From: an uncultured Hungatella sp. | GTDB taxonomy: Bacteria > Bacillota > Clostridia > Lachnospirales > Lachnospiraceae | Reading direction: 5' to 3' | NCBI GenBank assembly: GCA_959018155.1 | Contig: CAUEKH010000026.1 | Span: 1-14,835 of the forward strand | Length of the DNA stretch: 14,835 nucleotides | Shown: piece after piece, positions 1 to 9,888 of the stretch | Numbering within the stretch: position 1 is the stretch's first letter | Layout: each line of letters begins with the position of its first letter | The notes under the pieces: generated by a model | What the model saw: only the letters and a program-made list of their open reading frames with translations | Database searches by the model: none | Told to the model about the DNA's origin: nothing | Position numbers and translations under genes: made by a program

Positions 1-799
1 AGGAAAAGGCATTGTTGTAAAGATACATACTGTAAAAGAGAAGCGAGTCTGCTGGTTTTCCAGTCCCCTGTGTCAGAGAGAACGGCAGGGTAAATACCTG
101 AAGTGTATTGATTATAGTCATAATCAGATTAAAAAATATAACCGGAGTCAGCAGTGGCAGCGTAATATGTATCGTTTTGTTCCATGTGTTAGCGCCATCG
201 ATGGCAGCCGCTTCGTAATAATCCTGTGAAATATCCTGCAATCCCGCCAGATAAACAATCACAGTATTTCCAATTACCCACATAGCCATAATCACCAACG
301 AAGGTTTCGACCATACAGGATCACTCAACCAGGGCAGCGATTTTAATCCCATTCGGTTTAAAATATAGTTAAGCAGACCGAACTGCGGATTCAAAAGCCA
401 TTGCCAGATAATTGCTGTGGCAACTACGGGAACCAGTGATGGTAAATAGAATATGGTTCTGAAAATTCCACGCCCCGGAATTTTTGTGTTCAGCATCAAT
501 GCCAGAAATACTCCAAGCACAACACCTGTCGGAACCGCCATCACAGAATAGATAATCGTGTTGGTAATCCCCTTCCAAAACGTTGTATCATGAAATAAGT
601 CTATATAATTTTTCAGCCCCACGAACTGATATTCTGATACAACATTATAATCTGTAAAGCTATAATAGATCGAGCTCAAAAGAGGGTATGCATAAAATAC
701 CAGTAGTCCGATTATCCAAAGCAGTGCAAATCCCCAGCCAGCCCGCTCCTGATTTTGTTCAACGGTTCTGTTCTTTATTCGCTTCTGAGATGCCATCAT
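1..799 (-). CDS. Sugar ABC transporter permease, MalF/UgpA type (3' end cut by window edge)
   Basis: This is the membrane subunit of a carbohydrate importer of the MalF/UgpA/LacF (BPD_transp_1) class. The reading frame is open from 799 to the left edge, giving about 266 residues; the last one or two membrane helices lie outside. It begins MMASQKRIKN, has a first helix (WGFALLWIIGLLVFYAYPLL), then the family-typical segment YSFTDYN with VGLKNYIDLF, and further hydrophobic helices. The cytoplasmic EAA loop is clear: YYEAAAIDGA followed by ITLPLLTP, the contact site for the ATPase subunit. A ribosome binding site AAAGGGG (802-808) lies 2 nt before the first ATG (797-799) and 5 nt before the second (794-796), so the second may be the true start. 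It follows the solute-binding protein gene by 16 nt and is surely co-transcribed with it. A second permease is expected just outside the window. The family call is firm; the substrate is unknown. Confidence 0.93.
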   Translation of the reverse strand, partial: MMASQKRIKNRTVEQNQERAGWGFALLWIIGLLVFYAYPLLSSIYYSFTDYNVVSEYQFVGLKNYIDLFHDTTFWKGITNTIIYSVMAVPTGVVLGVFLALMLNTKIPGRGIFRTIFYLPSLVPVVATAIIWQWLLNPQFGLLNYILNRMGLKSLPWLSDPVWSKPSLVIMAMWVIGNTVIVYLAGLQDISQDYYEAAAIDGANTWNKTIHITLPLLTPVIFFNLIMTIINTLQVFTLPFSLTQGTGKPADSLLFYSMYLYNNAFS

Positions 800-815
800 T
801 TCCCCTTTACTCAGA

Positions 816-2183
816 TTATTTATTCTTCTTTGTCTCAATTTCTTTATTAATCTTATCTGTTATTCCTTTAAGAATTTCTGCCGGATCTTCACCCTGAAGC
901 GCGCGATCTGGAGCCTTTGCCAGTTCGTCCCACATCATATTTCCAGCCAGAATAACAGGTCTGCATTTTCCATTTGGAAGAACTTTCAGGAATTTCTGCA
1001 TCACTTCATCATCTTTATAGATCTCCTCGCAAACAGAAGTGACTACCGGATATTCTCTGGTAACACGCTTAATTTCCTGGGCCTCTTTAGAAGTACACAT
1101 CCATTTCACAAAATCCCATGCGGCATCCAGTTTTTCCCCTTCGATCCCTTTTGGTATAACAAGCGCACGGCCTCCAACGAACGTAGTTGGCTCTACACCC
1201 TCGACACTCGGAATATTACAGATACCATAATCAATGTTAGGGGCATACTCATCCAGTGTAGAAGTCATCCAGTTTCCCTGAACTACCATAGAGACCTGTC
1301 CCAGAGCAAACGGGTCATTTGCGTCAGCGCCCGCTGCAGTTGCAAAACTCATCACATCACTTGCACCCAGTTTCTTTGTAAACTCTGTTTCCCAGGTAAG
1401 CGCATCCACAATCTCGGGAGCATCAGCTGTTACCAGACCTGTTTCAGGATTATAGAATTCTCCACCGAAGGACCAGCCCCAGGTATATAACCAGCCCTGA
1501 CCAAGGGAAGGAACAAATCCATACTGGGTAATTCTATCTCCATCCTTCTTTGTGAGTTTCATTGCATACTCTTCCAGTTCTTCTAATGTTTCAGGAGGAT
1601 TATCAGGATCTAATCCGGCCTCACGGAAATGGTCCTTGTTATAAAACAGCGCTCTGGAGGTTCCATCGTATGGCATTCCCAGTACCTGACCCTCATAAGA
1701 AGCTTCCTCTACCGCCCATGGATATAATGCGTTCATATCTACTTTATCACGTTCAATCAGATCATTTAAAGCAGTCACTGAATCCATAAACTCAGCGATA
1801 CCATAACGGCTGCTGAATACTACTTCCGGAGGATTTCCACTGGCAATCGCAGTAATCATTTTGGAAGTAATAGAGTCTCCTCCTTCTGCCGGTACATATA
1901 AGGGTTCAACAATTACTTTATCCTGACTGCTGTTATACAGTTCAATACTCTGCTTAATCGATTCCCCGCCTGTTCCTGAGCCCCAGTTGTGCCAGAAGGC
2001 GATTTTTACAGGTTCCCCCGTTTTCTCCGACTTTCCATCTGTTTCTGCTTTAACTGCTGTTTCTGTTTTTGCTGTTTCTTTTCCTGCACTTTCTGCTGCC
2101 TTTCCAGCCTGATTTCCTGTCCCACACGCAGTCATACTTAATACACCTAAAGTCAACAAAACACATGTAAGTTTTTTTATCAT
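816..2183 (-). CDS. Extracellular sugar-binding lipoprotein of an ABC importer (cluster 1, SBP_bac_1)
   Basis: This 455-residue protein captures a sugar or glycoside outside the cell and delivers it to the permease encoded next. The N-terminus has lysines, a hydrophobic stretch (LTCVLLTLGVLSMTAC) and a lipobox-like end with Cys20 as the likely lipidated residue; Met at -3 is a little atypical. A Lys/Glu/Thr-rich tether (about residues 21-58) leads into the folded domain, which starts near VKIAFWHNWGSG. Family-typical stretches include PPEVVFSS, GMPYDGTSRALFYNKDHF and, near the C-terminus, WDFVKWMCTSKEAQEI. I chose the ATG at 2181-2183 because it sits just after GGAGGAGG (2188-2195) and gives a proper signal peptide. 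An upstream in-frame start at 2228 would place 15 extra residues before it. The gene is downstream of a LacI-type regulator and has its own palindromic operator. The family is certain, the ligand is not. Confidence 0.95.
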   Translation of the reverse strand: MIKKLTCVLLTLGVLSMTACGTGNQAGKAAESAGKETAKTETAVKAETDGKSEKTGEPVKIAFWHNWGSGTGGESIKQSIELYNSSQDKVIVEPLYVPAEGGDSITSKMITAIASGNPPEVVFSSRYGIAEFMDSVTALNDLIERDKVDMNALYPWAVEEASYEGQVLGMPYDGTSRALFYNKDHFREAGLDPDNPPETLEELEEYAMKLTKKDGDRITQYGFVPSLGQGWLYTWGWSFGGEFYNPETGLVTADAPEIVDALTWETEFTKKLGASDVMSFATAAGADANDPFALGQVSMVVQGNWMTSTLDEYAPNIDYGICNIPSVEGVEPTTFVGGRALVIPKGIEGEKLDAAWDFVKWMCTSKEAQEIKRVTREYPVVTSVCEEIYKDDEVMQKFLKVLPNGKCRPVILAGNMMWDELAKAPDRALQGEDPAEILKGITDKINKEIETKKNK

Positions 2184-2187
2184 TTTT

Positions 2188-2195
2188 CCTCCTCC
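2188..2195 (-). promoter_or_regulatory. Ribosome binding site of the sugar-binding protein gene
   Basis: GGAGGAGG on the minus strand, 4-7 nt before the ATG at 2183 depending on which GGAGG is used. It decides the start against the upstream in-frame codon at 2228. Confidence 0.85.
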
Positions 2196-2241
2196 AATGC
2201 TTTTCTTCACTAAAATGTAAATTTGCATAAAAATGTTAATC

Positions 2242-2261
2242 TTTTGTAAACGTTTACAAAA
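2242..2261. promoter_or_regulatory. LacI-family operator (perfect 20-bp palindrome) before the transport operon
   Basis: TTTTGTAAACGTTTACAAAA is a perfect palindrome with a central CG, the typical form of LacI/GalR-family operators. It lies between the regulator gene and the binding-protein gene, just downstream of a candidate -10 element, where a bound repressor would block transcription. The adjacent regulator has the standard LacI recognition helix and hinge, so it is the obvious candidate ligand. The sequence TTGTAAACGTTTACA also satisfies the catabolite response element consensus WTGNAANCGNWNNCW, so CcpA could bind here too. The palindrome is directly seen; which protein binds is inferred. 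Confidence 0.85.
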
Positions 2262-2264
2262 ATG

Positions 2265-2293
2265 AGTATAAAAAATCTTGCGCTCTTTCTCAT
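2265..2293 (-). promoter_or_regulatory. Candidate promoter of the sugar transport operon
   Basis: On the minus strand a -10-like TATACT (2265-2270, 5 of 6 consensus bases) follows a weak -35-like ATGAGA (2288-2293, 4 of 6) at 17-nt spacing. The expected start of transcription would fall inside the palindromic operator, which fits repression. I see no hairpin terminator between the upstream regulator gene and here, so read-through from that gene is also possible. Confidence 0.45.
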
Positions 2294-2307
2294 ACTTTCC
2301 GACACTT

Positions 2308-3315
2308 TTACAATCTTTTCACAGTTTCTCCCTGAACCATCTGAGAGACCATCAAAATTTCTTTTCTGCAACCGCCTCTGTTCTTAATCCTCTCCAACAG
2401 AAGTTCCGCTGCTTTCACACCAATCAGTTCAGGGCTCAGGCTCGAAAATGTTGGCTTTACATACAGGATTTCCGGATTCTGAAGATCACCGTAATTAACA
2501 ATAGACATCTGCTCCGGAATAAGAATTCCCTCTGTCTTAAAATACTTCAAAGCCCCCACCATCATCATATTATTCATTACGATAACAGCTGTCGGACGTT
2601 CTTCAAGATGATAAAGATATTTTGCCCCGTCAAACCCGCTATTCACTGAAAAATCACCGTCATAGCGGTACTTATACTTATTTTTATTGATTTTCACAAT
2701 CTTTGACATCTCAGAACAAAACGCCTCATATCGCTCATAAGCACTGCTCAAATGCTGTGGGCCGTTAATTACTCCAATTTTCCTGTGGCCATTATTAATC
2801 AACAGTTCTGTCAGCATCCTGATTGCAATTTTATTATCATTCGCCACATAATCTCCCTGATACAAATTATGATTAATAGAACGTTCAATTGCAACAAACG
2901 GAATCTGCTTACTGATTTCAGCAATATATGTATCATTTTCCCCTGTTGTATTAATTAATATGCCATCAACCTTTTTACTGACCAGCATATCCAGATACGC
3001 TTTTTCTCTACTCTTCGAATTTTCTGTGCTGCACATAATAATATTATATCCAAAGCTGCTTATCGAATCTTCAACGGCTTTTGCCAGCACAGTAAAAAAC
3101 ATATTGGAAATATCCGAGACCAAAATCCCAACTGTATGAGTCGTATCGCTTTTCAGACTTCTCGCCACAGCGTTGGGATAATACCCCAATTCCTTAATTG
3201 CTTCCTGAACCGCCTCCCTTTTTGCTTCCTGTACTACACCAGAACCATTCAATACTCTCGAAACAGTTGCGGTAGAAACATTAGCCCTTTTTGCTACATC
3301 TTTTATTGACGCCAC
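2308..3315 (-). CDS. LacI/GalR-family transcriptional regulator
   Basis: This 335-residue protein has normal LacI-family length. The N-terminal helix-turn-helix is canonical: IKDVAKRANVSTATVSRVLN (residues 4-23), followed by the hinge region YYPNAVARSLKS, whose helix carries the Ala-Arg-Ser-Leu pattern that inserts into a central CpG. A periplasmic-binding-protein-like sensor domain begins at HTVGILVSDISNMFF and runs to the end (GETVKRL). The start is GTG at 3313-3315, preceded by an AGAGGGA-type ribosome binding site. The neighbouring genes downstream encode a sugar-binding protein and permease, and CpG-centred palindromes lie before both that operon and this gene. It is therefore probably a local, autoregulated repressor responding to the transported sugar or a derivative. 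The effector cannot be named from sequence. Confidence 0.96.
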   Translation of the reverse strand: MASIKDVAKRANVSTATVSRVLNGSGVVQEAKREAVQEAIKELGYYPNAVARSLKSDTTHTVGILVSDISNMFFTVLAKAVEDSISSFGYNIIMCSTENSKSREKAYLDMLVSKKVDGILINTTGENDTYIAEISKQIPFVAIERSINHNLYQGDYVANDNKIAIRMLTELLINNGHRKIGVINGPQHLSSAYERYEAFCSEMSKIVKINKNKYKYRYDGDFSVNSGFDGAKYLYHLEERPTAVIVMNNMMMVGALKYFKTEGILIPEQMSIVNYGDLQNPEILYVKPTFSSLSPELIGVKAAELLLERIKNRGGCRKEILMVSQMVQGETVKRL

Positions 3316-3335
3316 TTTCTTCCCTCTTTTACATT

Positions 3336-3349
3336 TGTAATCGATTACA
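3336..3349. promoter_or_regulatory. Probable autoregulatory LacI-family operator
   Basis: TGTAATCGATTACA is a perfect 14-bp palindrome with a central CG, located between the candidate promoter and the GTG start of the regulator gene. It matches the core of the operator at 2245-2258 (TGTAAACGTTTACA) at 12 of 14 bases, the two differences being a symmetric pair. This is good evidence that one protein recognises both. It also fits the cre consensus. Confidence 0.8.
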
Positions 3350-3354
3350 TTTCC

Positions 3355-3368
3355 ATAAAGTACTTTAT
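3355..3368. promoter_or_regulatory. Perfect 14-bp palindrome in the regulator gene leader
   Basis: ATAAAGTACTTTAT is a perfect palindrome overlapping the expected transcription start of the regulator gene. It lacks the central CG of the LacI-type operators and is AT-rich, so it may be a different factor's site or chance. Confidence 0.35.
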
Positions 3369-3375
3369 ATGATTA

Positions 3376-3404
3376 TTTATACCATATTCCAATTGGAAAT
3401 TCAA
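3376..3404 (-). promoter_or_regulatory. Candidate promoter of the LacI-type regulator gene
   Basis: On the minus strand TTGAAT (3399-3404) and TATAAA (3376-3381) are separated by exactly 17 nt, a good vegetative sigma factor promoter. The spacer contains the 12-bp perfect palindrome TTCCAATTGGAA (3387-3398). Transcription would start near 3368, upstream of the operator at 3336-3349. Confidence 0.6.
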
Positions 3405-3410
3405 TGGTAA

Positions 3411-4244
3411 TTATTTCCATCCTTTTTCCTGCGTAGGTAACCGCTTACTCTTCCTCTCCCACAAAAATCTCCTCCTGTACTTCAACTCCCCGTAATCCGT
3501 TATTTTCTTTAAGTAAACGCAGTCCGACAATCCCCCCACTACGCCAACCACAGGCAGCCCCTGAACAAACTTCATATACAGAAGTTCCTCCGCCAGCAGC
3601 CCGGCAGTCTCGCGGACCGCCTCCTTCTTTCCAACTGGAAATGCCTCGCCGTTCTCAATCCACCGGTTGATTTGCGCGTCGCCATCCATCAGTTCTTCAC
3701 CGTGGGACAGGGAAGTCTCTATCACCTTCAAAAGAAAAATCTCCTCTTCCTCCGTATCGTAGCGGTAACCGTAGCTGAGCGCAATTTCGTAGAGACTCTT
3801 TAAAATCACACCCGTAAACAGCGGAATGTCGGGAATTCCCACACCGAAAATCCCTGTTCCAATCCCCTCCACACCGGACACCACCAGATTTTTCGTCTTG
3901 GACGCTCCCGCCTGCTTCGAAAATGCTTTTAAGTTCTTTCTCGTCTCCTTGAGCCCGGCCGCATACGTATTGATCTTCTGCCGATACTCTTTTTTCTCTT
4001 TCTGGTACGTTTTTTCTATCAGCCCGGTTCCCTTGTCAAATACCACTTCAAACGCCTTGATAAATGCAGCGTTGAGCGTGCTCCGCAGCTTCTCCGGGAC
4101 CACATGTTCCAGTTTTTCGTTCAGCAATGACTGTTTCTTTTCCTTCTGCCGATTCAAAAAGCGGGCCTCGCTTTTCATCAGCGCAGCCCACTCCTTTTCC
4201 AGTGCAGAACCAGATTTTCCAAATATTCTTCCTCGTGACTCCAT
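3411..4244 (-). CDS. EcsC-family protein
   Basis: This 277-residue protein matches the EcsC family (named for the third gene of the Bacillus ecs locus; molecular function unknown). The recognisable core is at about residues 119-160: LVVSGVEGIGTGIFGVGIPD, then IPLFTGVILKSLYEIALSYG, a Gly-rich hydrophobic segment followed by an acidic TEEEEIFLL stretch. The N-terminal 110 residues are highly charged and probably helical (MKSEARFLNRQKEKKQ; YQKEKKEYRQK). There is no signal peptide. I chose the ATG at 4242-4244, which lies 1 nt after the stop of the upstream YccF gene, with GAGG about 9 nt before it. A TTG at 4265 in the same frame would add seven residues and overlap that gene. The arrangement implies translational coupling with YccF. 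The family is fairly certain, the role is not. Confidence 0.87.
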   Translation of the reverse strand: MESRGRIFGKSGSALEKEWAALMKSEARFLNRQKEKKQSLLNEKLEHVVPEKLRSTLNAAFIKAFEVVFDKGTGLIEKTYQKEKKEYRQKINTYAAGLKETRKNLKAFSKQAGASKTKNLVVSGVEGIGTGIFGVGIPDIPLFTGVILKSLYEIALSYGYRYDTEEEEIFLLKVIETSLSHGEELMDGDAQINRWIENGEAFPVGKKEAVRETAGLLAEELLYMKFVQGLPVVGVVGGLSDCVYLKKITDYGELKYRRRFLWERKSKRLPTQEKGWK

Positions 4245-4245
4245 A

Positions 4246-4605
4246 TCAGTAAACCTCACTTCCAAATGGCATCAGCGCCAGCTTTGCCAGCTTAAACTGC
4301 TGCAGTCCAAACGGGATCCCCACAATCGTCACGCACAGCAGTGCACCGATCGCCGCAGATTCCAGCGCCAGCGGAAGCCCCGAAACCAGCAGCCAGATCA
4401 AATTAAGCAGAAAGGAACCAGCCCCGCCGCCATAGCGGACTTCCTTTCCAAATGGAAAGAAGCTGAGTGCCGCAAATTTGAAACACTGCATTCCCACGGG
4501 AATTCCTACAATCGTAATACACCAGAGACAGCCTGTAAGCGTCCAGCTTAACCCGCTGATACAGCCGCCAAAAATAAACCATAGAACGTTGCCTAAACAA
4601 CCCAT
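4246..4605 (-). CDS. YccF-domain small inner-membrane protein
   Basis: This 119-residue, very hydrophobic protein belongs to the YccF (DUF307) family, whose function is not established. Its tandem internal repeat is visible: VGIPVGMQCFKFAALSFFPF in the first half and VGIPFGLQQFKLAKLALMPF in the second, each ending PFG-x-EV. Hydrophobic membrane segments precede each motif (LWFIFGGCISGLSW; FLLNLIWLLVSGLPLAL). I chose the ATG at 4603-4605, giving the family-typical MGCLGN start with GAGG 9 nt upstream. In-frame ATG at 4620 and TTG at 4635 are alternatives. The gap to the ABC-F gene upstream is 146 nt, without an obvious terminator, so it may have its own promoter; I see only weak candidates. 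The EcsC-family gene follows at once. Confidence 0.9.
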   Translation of the reverse strand: MGCLGNVLWFIFGGCISGLSWTLTGCLWCITIVGIPVGMQCFKFAALSFFPFGKEVRYGGGAGSFLLNLIWLLVSGLPLALESAAIGALLCVTIVGIPFGLQQFKLAKLALMPFGSEVY

Positions 4606-4751
4606 TTCTTTCAACCTCATTTCTGTAAAATTCAAAGGATTTTCTACAATGTATCATTCCATTTTAAAGAATGCAACTGTATTCCACATAAATTTATAGA
4701 AAAATAAGGGTTTGATAAGAATTACGGTGCCACAGCGGAAAGGAGACTCAT

Positions 4752-6647
<1,896 letters not shown>

Positions 6648-6684
6648 TTGTACTGCCTCCGTTAGCTGCGGTCTCCTTACTGCC

Positions 6685-9600
6685 TTAGGAAAGCTTCACC
6701 CGCACCGTCTTAATCTCAAATGCCTTAAATCCCAGTCCCATTCTTCCACTCTCCACCGAAATCTCTTCCTGCGGATTCTCCAGCATATCGCAAAGCCATG
6801 CGGATTTTACAGCCAGTTTCTTTCCAAATGCAACCGCTGTATCTGTCATCATTTTTTTGCTCTCATAGAAACGCAGAATCAAATCTCCGCTTCCGTCTTC
6901 TGCCGCCTTCACCGTATCGAGAATGATGTTGGCCTTTTCGATATCCACCAGGGAGAATTTCTCTCTTCTGCCTGGCATCACAAGTGGCTTCACATTCATC
7001 TCATACCCCTGTCTCACCACGCTGCTCTCCTCAAACGTTCCGTTCCAGGCCATTGCCCCGTAAACGAAATGATGAACGCGATTGTCGGCCCTCATATCAG
7101 GGCAGGCAGCGGCGCGCAGCAGGGTCAGCTCTAAGGCCCCATCCTTCATACCGATTCCATATTTCGACTCATTTAATACGGCAAAGCCATTGCCGCCGTC
7201 ACAGAAAGCGCTGTAACGATGATTGCAGACCTCAAATCTGTCTTTGTCGTAACTCCTGGAACGGTGCGCCGGGCGCTCTACATAACCAAACTGTACCTCA
7301 TTGATTCCATTTTCCGTATAAATCGTGGTCGGGAAGCTGACCTTCAGCATACGGTGAAGTTCCTTCCAGTCCACAGTCGTGTCGAATTCCACCCGGTCGC
7401 CATAGGCGGACAGCGTAATAAACTGCGTATAAGAAGAATTTCCAATCTTACCCTCAACTTTTAATACCGCCATGGCCCCGCTGGCGTTCACGACTTCTGT
7501 GTGTACATCGTAAGCCCCTTCTATCTCTAAAGCTTCATAATTGGAATCAATATCCCATGCGTCATACTTGCGCGGAACATCTTTAAACAGACGGAAATGG
7601 TTCATCGGGCGGGCGGCAAATTCGCGTCCTGACTCTTTTCTGACATAAGAAATAATTTCACCTGATAAATCAATGACTGCGCGGATTCTGTCATTTTCCA
7701 TCACATATCCGTTTTCTGTGGCCGTAATTGCAGCCGGAGAACAGCATTTCGGCACACACGTACCAGCAGAAATGCCGCATTCTGCCAAATCTCCATTCGT
7801 ATCAGCCGCCACAATCGAAACCGCACCCATGGCCGGTATCGTCACCGCAGCATACGTCTTCCCATTTTCCGCATATACCTCCAGGCGTTCGCCCTCTGCC
7901 GTCCTGCAGCCCTTTGCGAACGCTTCCGGCACCTCAACCAGTTCCGTCCTTGCAAATGACAGGGAATTAAATACGGTTATACCTTCGCCCGCTTCCACCA
8001 GACTTGCGGCCACGCGGTTCATCAGTCCTTCTGTTTCTTCCACCACGCCGCCTAAAGAGCGCTCCGCCTCCTCATAAACGCGGTGAATACTGGATCCCGG
8101 CAGAATATCATGGAACTGGTTCAGCAGAGTTTCCTTCCACAGTTTCTCCACCTCTTCCGCCGGATATTCCATCAATCCCCCGGCAGATGCCACGCTGCTC
8201 CAGATTTCCAGTTCGCGAAGCGCCAGCTCAGACTTTCTGTTCAGCCTCTTAATCGCGGCCTGCGACGTATACGTTCCTCTGTGGGCCGTAAAATAAAGTT
8301 CTCCCGTATAAGAATTTACAGGACCGCCGCGCTTCTCCATCTCATCGAAGTAATCCACCGGATTTTCCATGGTGATTTTCACGCCGCCCTCTAAATTCTT
8401 CTGACGCTCCACATACTCGATGTGGTCTCTGCATGGGCCGCCGCCCCCGTCCCCGTATCCAAACGGAATCAGGAACGTATCGAGTTCACGCTTCTGGGTC
8501 CTGTTCTTCCACACAAGGTTCATTTCTTCCGGGTCCGTTCCGTATGTATAGCTGGTCGGCAGGAAAGATACCACTTCAGAGCCGTCCATGCCGCGCCATG
8601 TGAAGTAGTGGTACGGGAACTGCTCCCCGTCATTGTAGGACCAGAAAATCTTCTGCGTCACCAGATAATCGACGCCGCAGCCCTTCAAAATCTGAGGCAG
8701 GGCAGCCGTATATCCAAATGTGTCAGGCAGCCATAATAAGCGGCTGTCCACATCAAACATTTCCTTATAATACCGTTTTCCGTAGAGAAGCTGGCGGACC
8801 AGCGCCTCACCGCCCGCCATATTCGTGTCGGGTTCCACCCACATGGCGCCTTCCGCAATCCAGCGGCCTTCCTTCACAGCCTGGCGGATCTCCTCAAACA
8901 GCGCCGGATAATATTTCCGGCACATCTCGTAACAGGCCGGCTGGCTCTGGATAAATTTATAGTCCGGATACTCCTTTAAATGGCGAAGCTGCGCGGCAAA
9001 TGTCCTGGCAGTTTTCCGGTACGTCTCTGCCATGGGCCACAGCCAGGCCAGGTCGATGTGCGCGTTTCCGATGGCATAAAACTGCGGCATGGTGGATCCG
9101 TTTTCCGCTTCCATCACCGGGCGTAGTATTTCGCGGGCTTTTCTGTAATCCGCGCTTCTCGCTTCCTTTTCCTGCTCAAAATCGACCTGCAGCGTAAATT
9201 TCTCCAGGGCCTCCGCAACTCTCTCCGCCCGCAGGGAATCCACATCCAGCACAGCGAGAAGTCCTTTTAACGTCATCACATCCATATAAAGCTGGTAAGC
9301 ATCCTCATCCCAGATTCCGTATGTGCTTGTTCCAAGGACACGGCGGCTTCCCTCCTTTAAAGGATTCTCGTAGCTGCCCGGAAGGACCGGACCGGTGGCA
9401 CTGTGTCCCAGAGGAGAGACGGCGTAATAATGGCCGGCATAACTCTCCATGCAAACCTCATAGCACTCTCCTGCTTTCCCGGAAACAGTCAGGAAGTTAT
9501 CCGTCAGATAATGGTGGGCTTCCTTCACCCAGTCAGCACGGTATGTACCAAATTCATGGCCGTTGACAAACAGAGTGGATTCTCCGCCCGGCTGCAAATC

Positions 9601-9858
9601 GAGGACAATCCTCTTCCCTTCCGCTTCCTCCGGCAGGGTGACTTTTCCGCGGAACCAGGCGTACTCGTACGTATTTCCCCAGGTAAATCCCGGCTCAACG
9701 TGTTCAAATTCCCGGCTCATGGCTTCTTCCCGCGAAAGCTGTTCCATTGTGCGGAAGCATTCAAACTCCAGTGTTCCAAGAGGCGTGTAGAAGTCCTCCT
9801 TCAGGGTCCGGATCCAATGTTCTAAACGGTCCCTGTACTCAGCGCTCATTAGTGCCAT
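6685..9858 (-). CDS. Alpha-mannosidase, glycoside hydrolase family 38
   Basis: This 1057-residue protein is a retaining, zinc-dependent GH38 alpha-mannosidase that releases mannose from alpha-mannosides. It has no signal peptide, so it should act in the cytosol, and its length fits the large cytosolic class. An N-terminal beta domain (about 60-160) precedes the catalytic domain. Visible active-site motifs are GNAHIDLAWLWP (zinc ligands His267 and Asp269), AMWVEPDTNM, WLPDTFGYTAALPQIL with probable nucleophile Asp379, GELYFTAHRGTYTSQ, and NQFHDILPGSSI with zinc ligand His583. The C-terminal half is the usual beta-rich region. The start ATG at 9856-9858 is chosen because AAGGAGGA lies 7 nt upstream; an earlier in-frame codon at 9882 is upstream of that site. 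It follows the DUF1576 gene by 30 nt and precedes the ABC-F gene by 37 nt. The family call is certain; linkage specificity is not readable. Confidence 0.97.
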   Translation of the reverse strand: MALMSAEYRDRLEHWIRTLKEDFYTPLGTLEFECFRTMEQLSREEAMSREFEHVEPGFTWGNTYEYAWFRGKVTLPEEAEGKRIVLDLQPGGESTLFVNGHEFGTYRADWVKEAHHYLTDNFLTVSGKAGECYEVCMESYAGHYYAVSPLGHSATGPVLPGSYENPLKEGSRRVLGTSTYGIWDEDAYQLYMDVMTLKGLLAVLDVDSLRAERVAEALEKFTLQVDFEQEKEARSADYRKAREILRPVMEAENGSTMPQFYAIGNAHIDLAWLWPMAETYRKTARTFAAQLRHLKEYPDYKFIQSQPACYEMCRKYYPALFEEIRQAVKEGRWIAEGAMWVEPDTNMAGGEALVRQLLYGKRYYKEMFDVDSRLLWLPDTFGYTAALPQILKGCGVDYLVTQKIFWSYNDGEQFPYHYFTWRGMDGSEVVSFLPTSYTYGTDPEEMNLVWKNRTQKRELDTFLIPFGYGDGGGGPCRDHIEYVERQKNLEGGVKITMENPVDYFDEMEKRGGPVNSYTGELYFTAHRGTYTSQAAIKRLNRKSELALRELEIWSSVASAGGLMEYPAEEVEKLWKETLLNQFHDILPGSSIHRVYEEAERSLGGVVEETEGLMNRVAASLVEAGEGITVFNSLSFARTELVEVPEAFAKGCRTAEGERLEVYAENGKTYAAVTIPAMGAVSIVAADTNGDLAECGISAGTCVPKCCSPAAITATENGYVMENDRIRAVIDLSGEIISYVRKESGREFAARPMNHFRLFKDVPRKYDAWDIDSNYEALEIEGAYDVHTEVVNASGAMAVLKVEGKIGNSSYTQFITLSAYGDRVEFDTTVDWKELHRMLKVSFPTTIYTENGINEVQFGYVERPAHRSRSYDKDRFEVCNHRYSAFCDGGNGFAVLNESKYGIGMKDGALELTLLRAAACPDMRADNRVHHFVYGAMAWNGTFEESSVVRQGYEMNVKPLVMPGRREKFSLVDIEKANIILDTVKAAEDGSGDLILRFYESKKMMTDTAVAFGKKLAVKSAWLCDMLENPQEEISVESGRMGLGFKAFEIKTVRVKLS

Positions 9859-9865
9859 TTTTAAA

Positions 9866-9873
9866 TCCTCCTT
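9866..9873 (-). promoter_or_regulatory. Ribosome binding site of the alpha-mannosidase gene
   Basis: AAGGAGGA on the minus strand, 7 nt before the ATG at 9858. It decides this start over the in-frame codon at 9882. Confidence 0.85.
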
Positions 9874-9888
9874 AAAAATCATATATAC

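Noticed and set aside
369..578. Short minus-strand open frame in the permease region
   Set aside because: It is in another frame of the permease gene, whose own frame has the EAA motif and runs open to the left edge.
3394..3419. TGGAAAT / ATTTCCA inverted repeat as a terminator for the EcsC-family gene
   Set aside because: The stem is AT-rich with only 7 bp, overlaps the stop codon, and has no T-run after it.
3826..4551. Plus-strand open frame of 241 codons opposite the EcsC and YccF genes
   Set aside because: It spans two clearly recognised genes on the other strand, is Ser/Phe/Pro-rich as expected of antisense frames, and shows no family resemblance.
4606..4751. Terminator or promoter between the ABC-F and YccF genes
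   Set aside because: I found no convincing GC-rich hairpin with a T-run. The best promoter-like pair (TTGCAT and TACATT at 17 nt) matches consensus too weakly to list.
7673..8077. Plus-strand open frames inside the alpha-mannosidase gene
   Set aside because: They lie antisense to a strongly supported GH38 reading frame and have low-complexity Ser/Pro/Thr composition with no ribosome binding sites.
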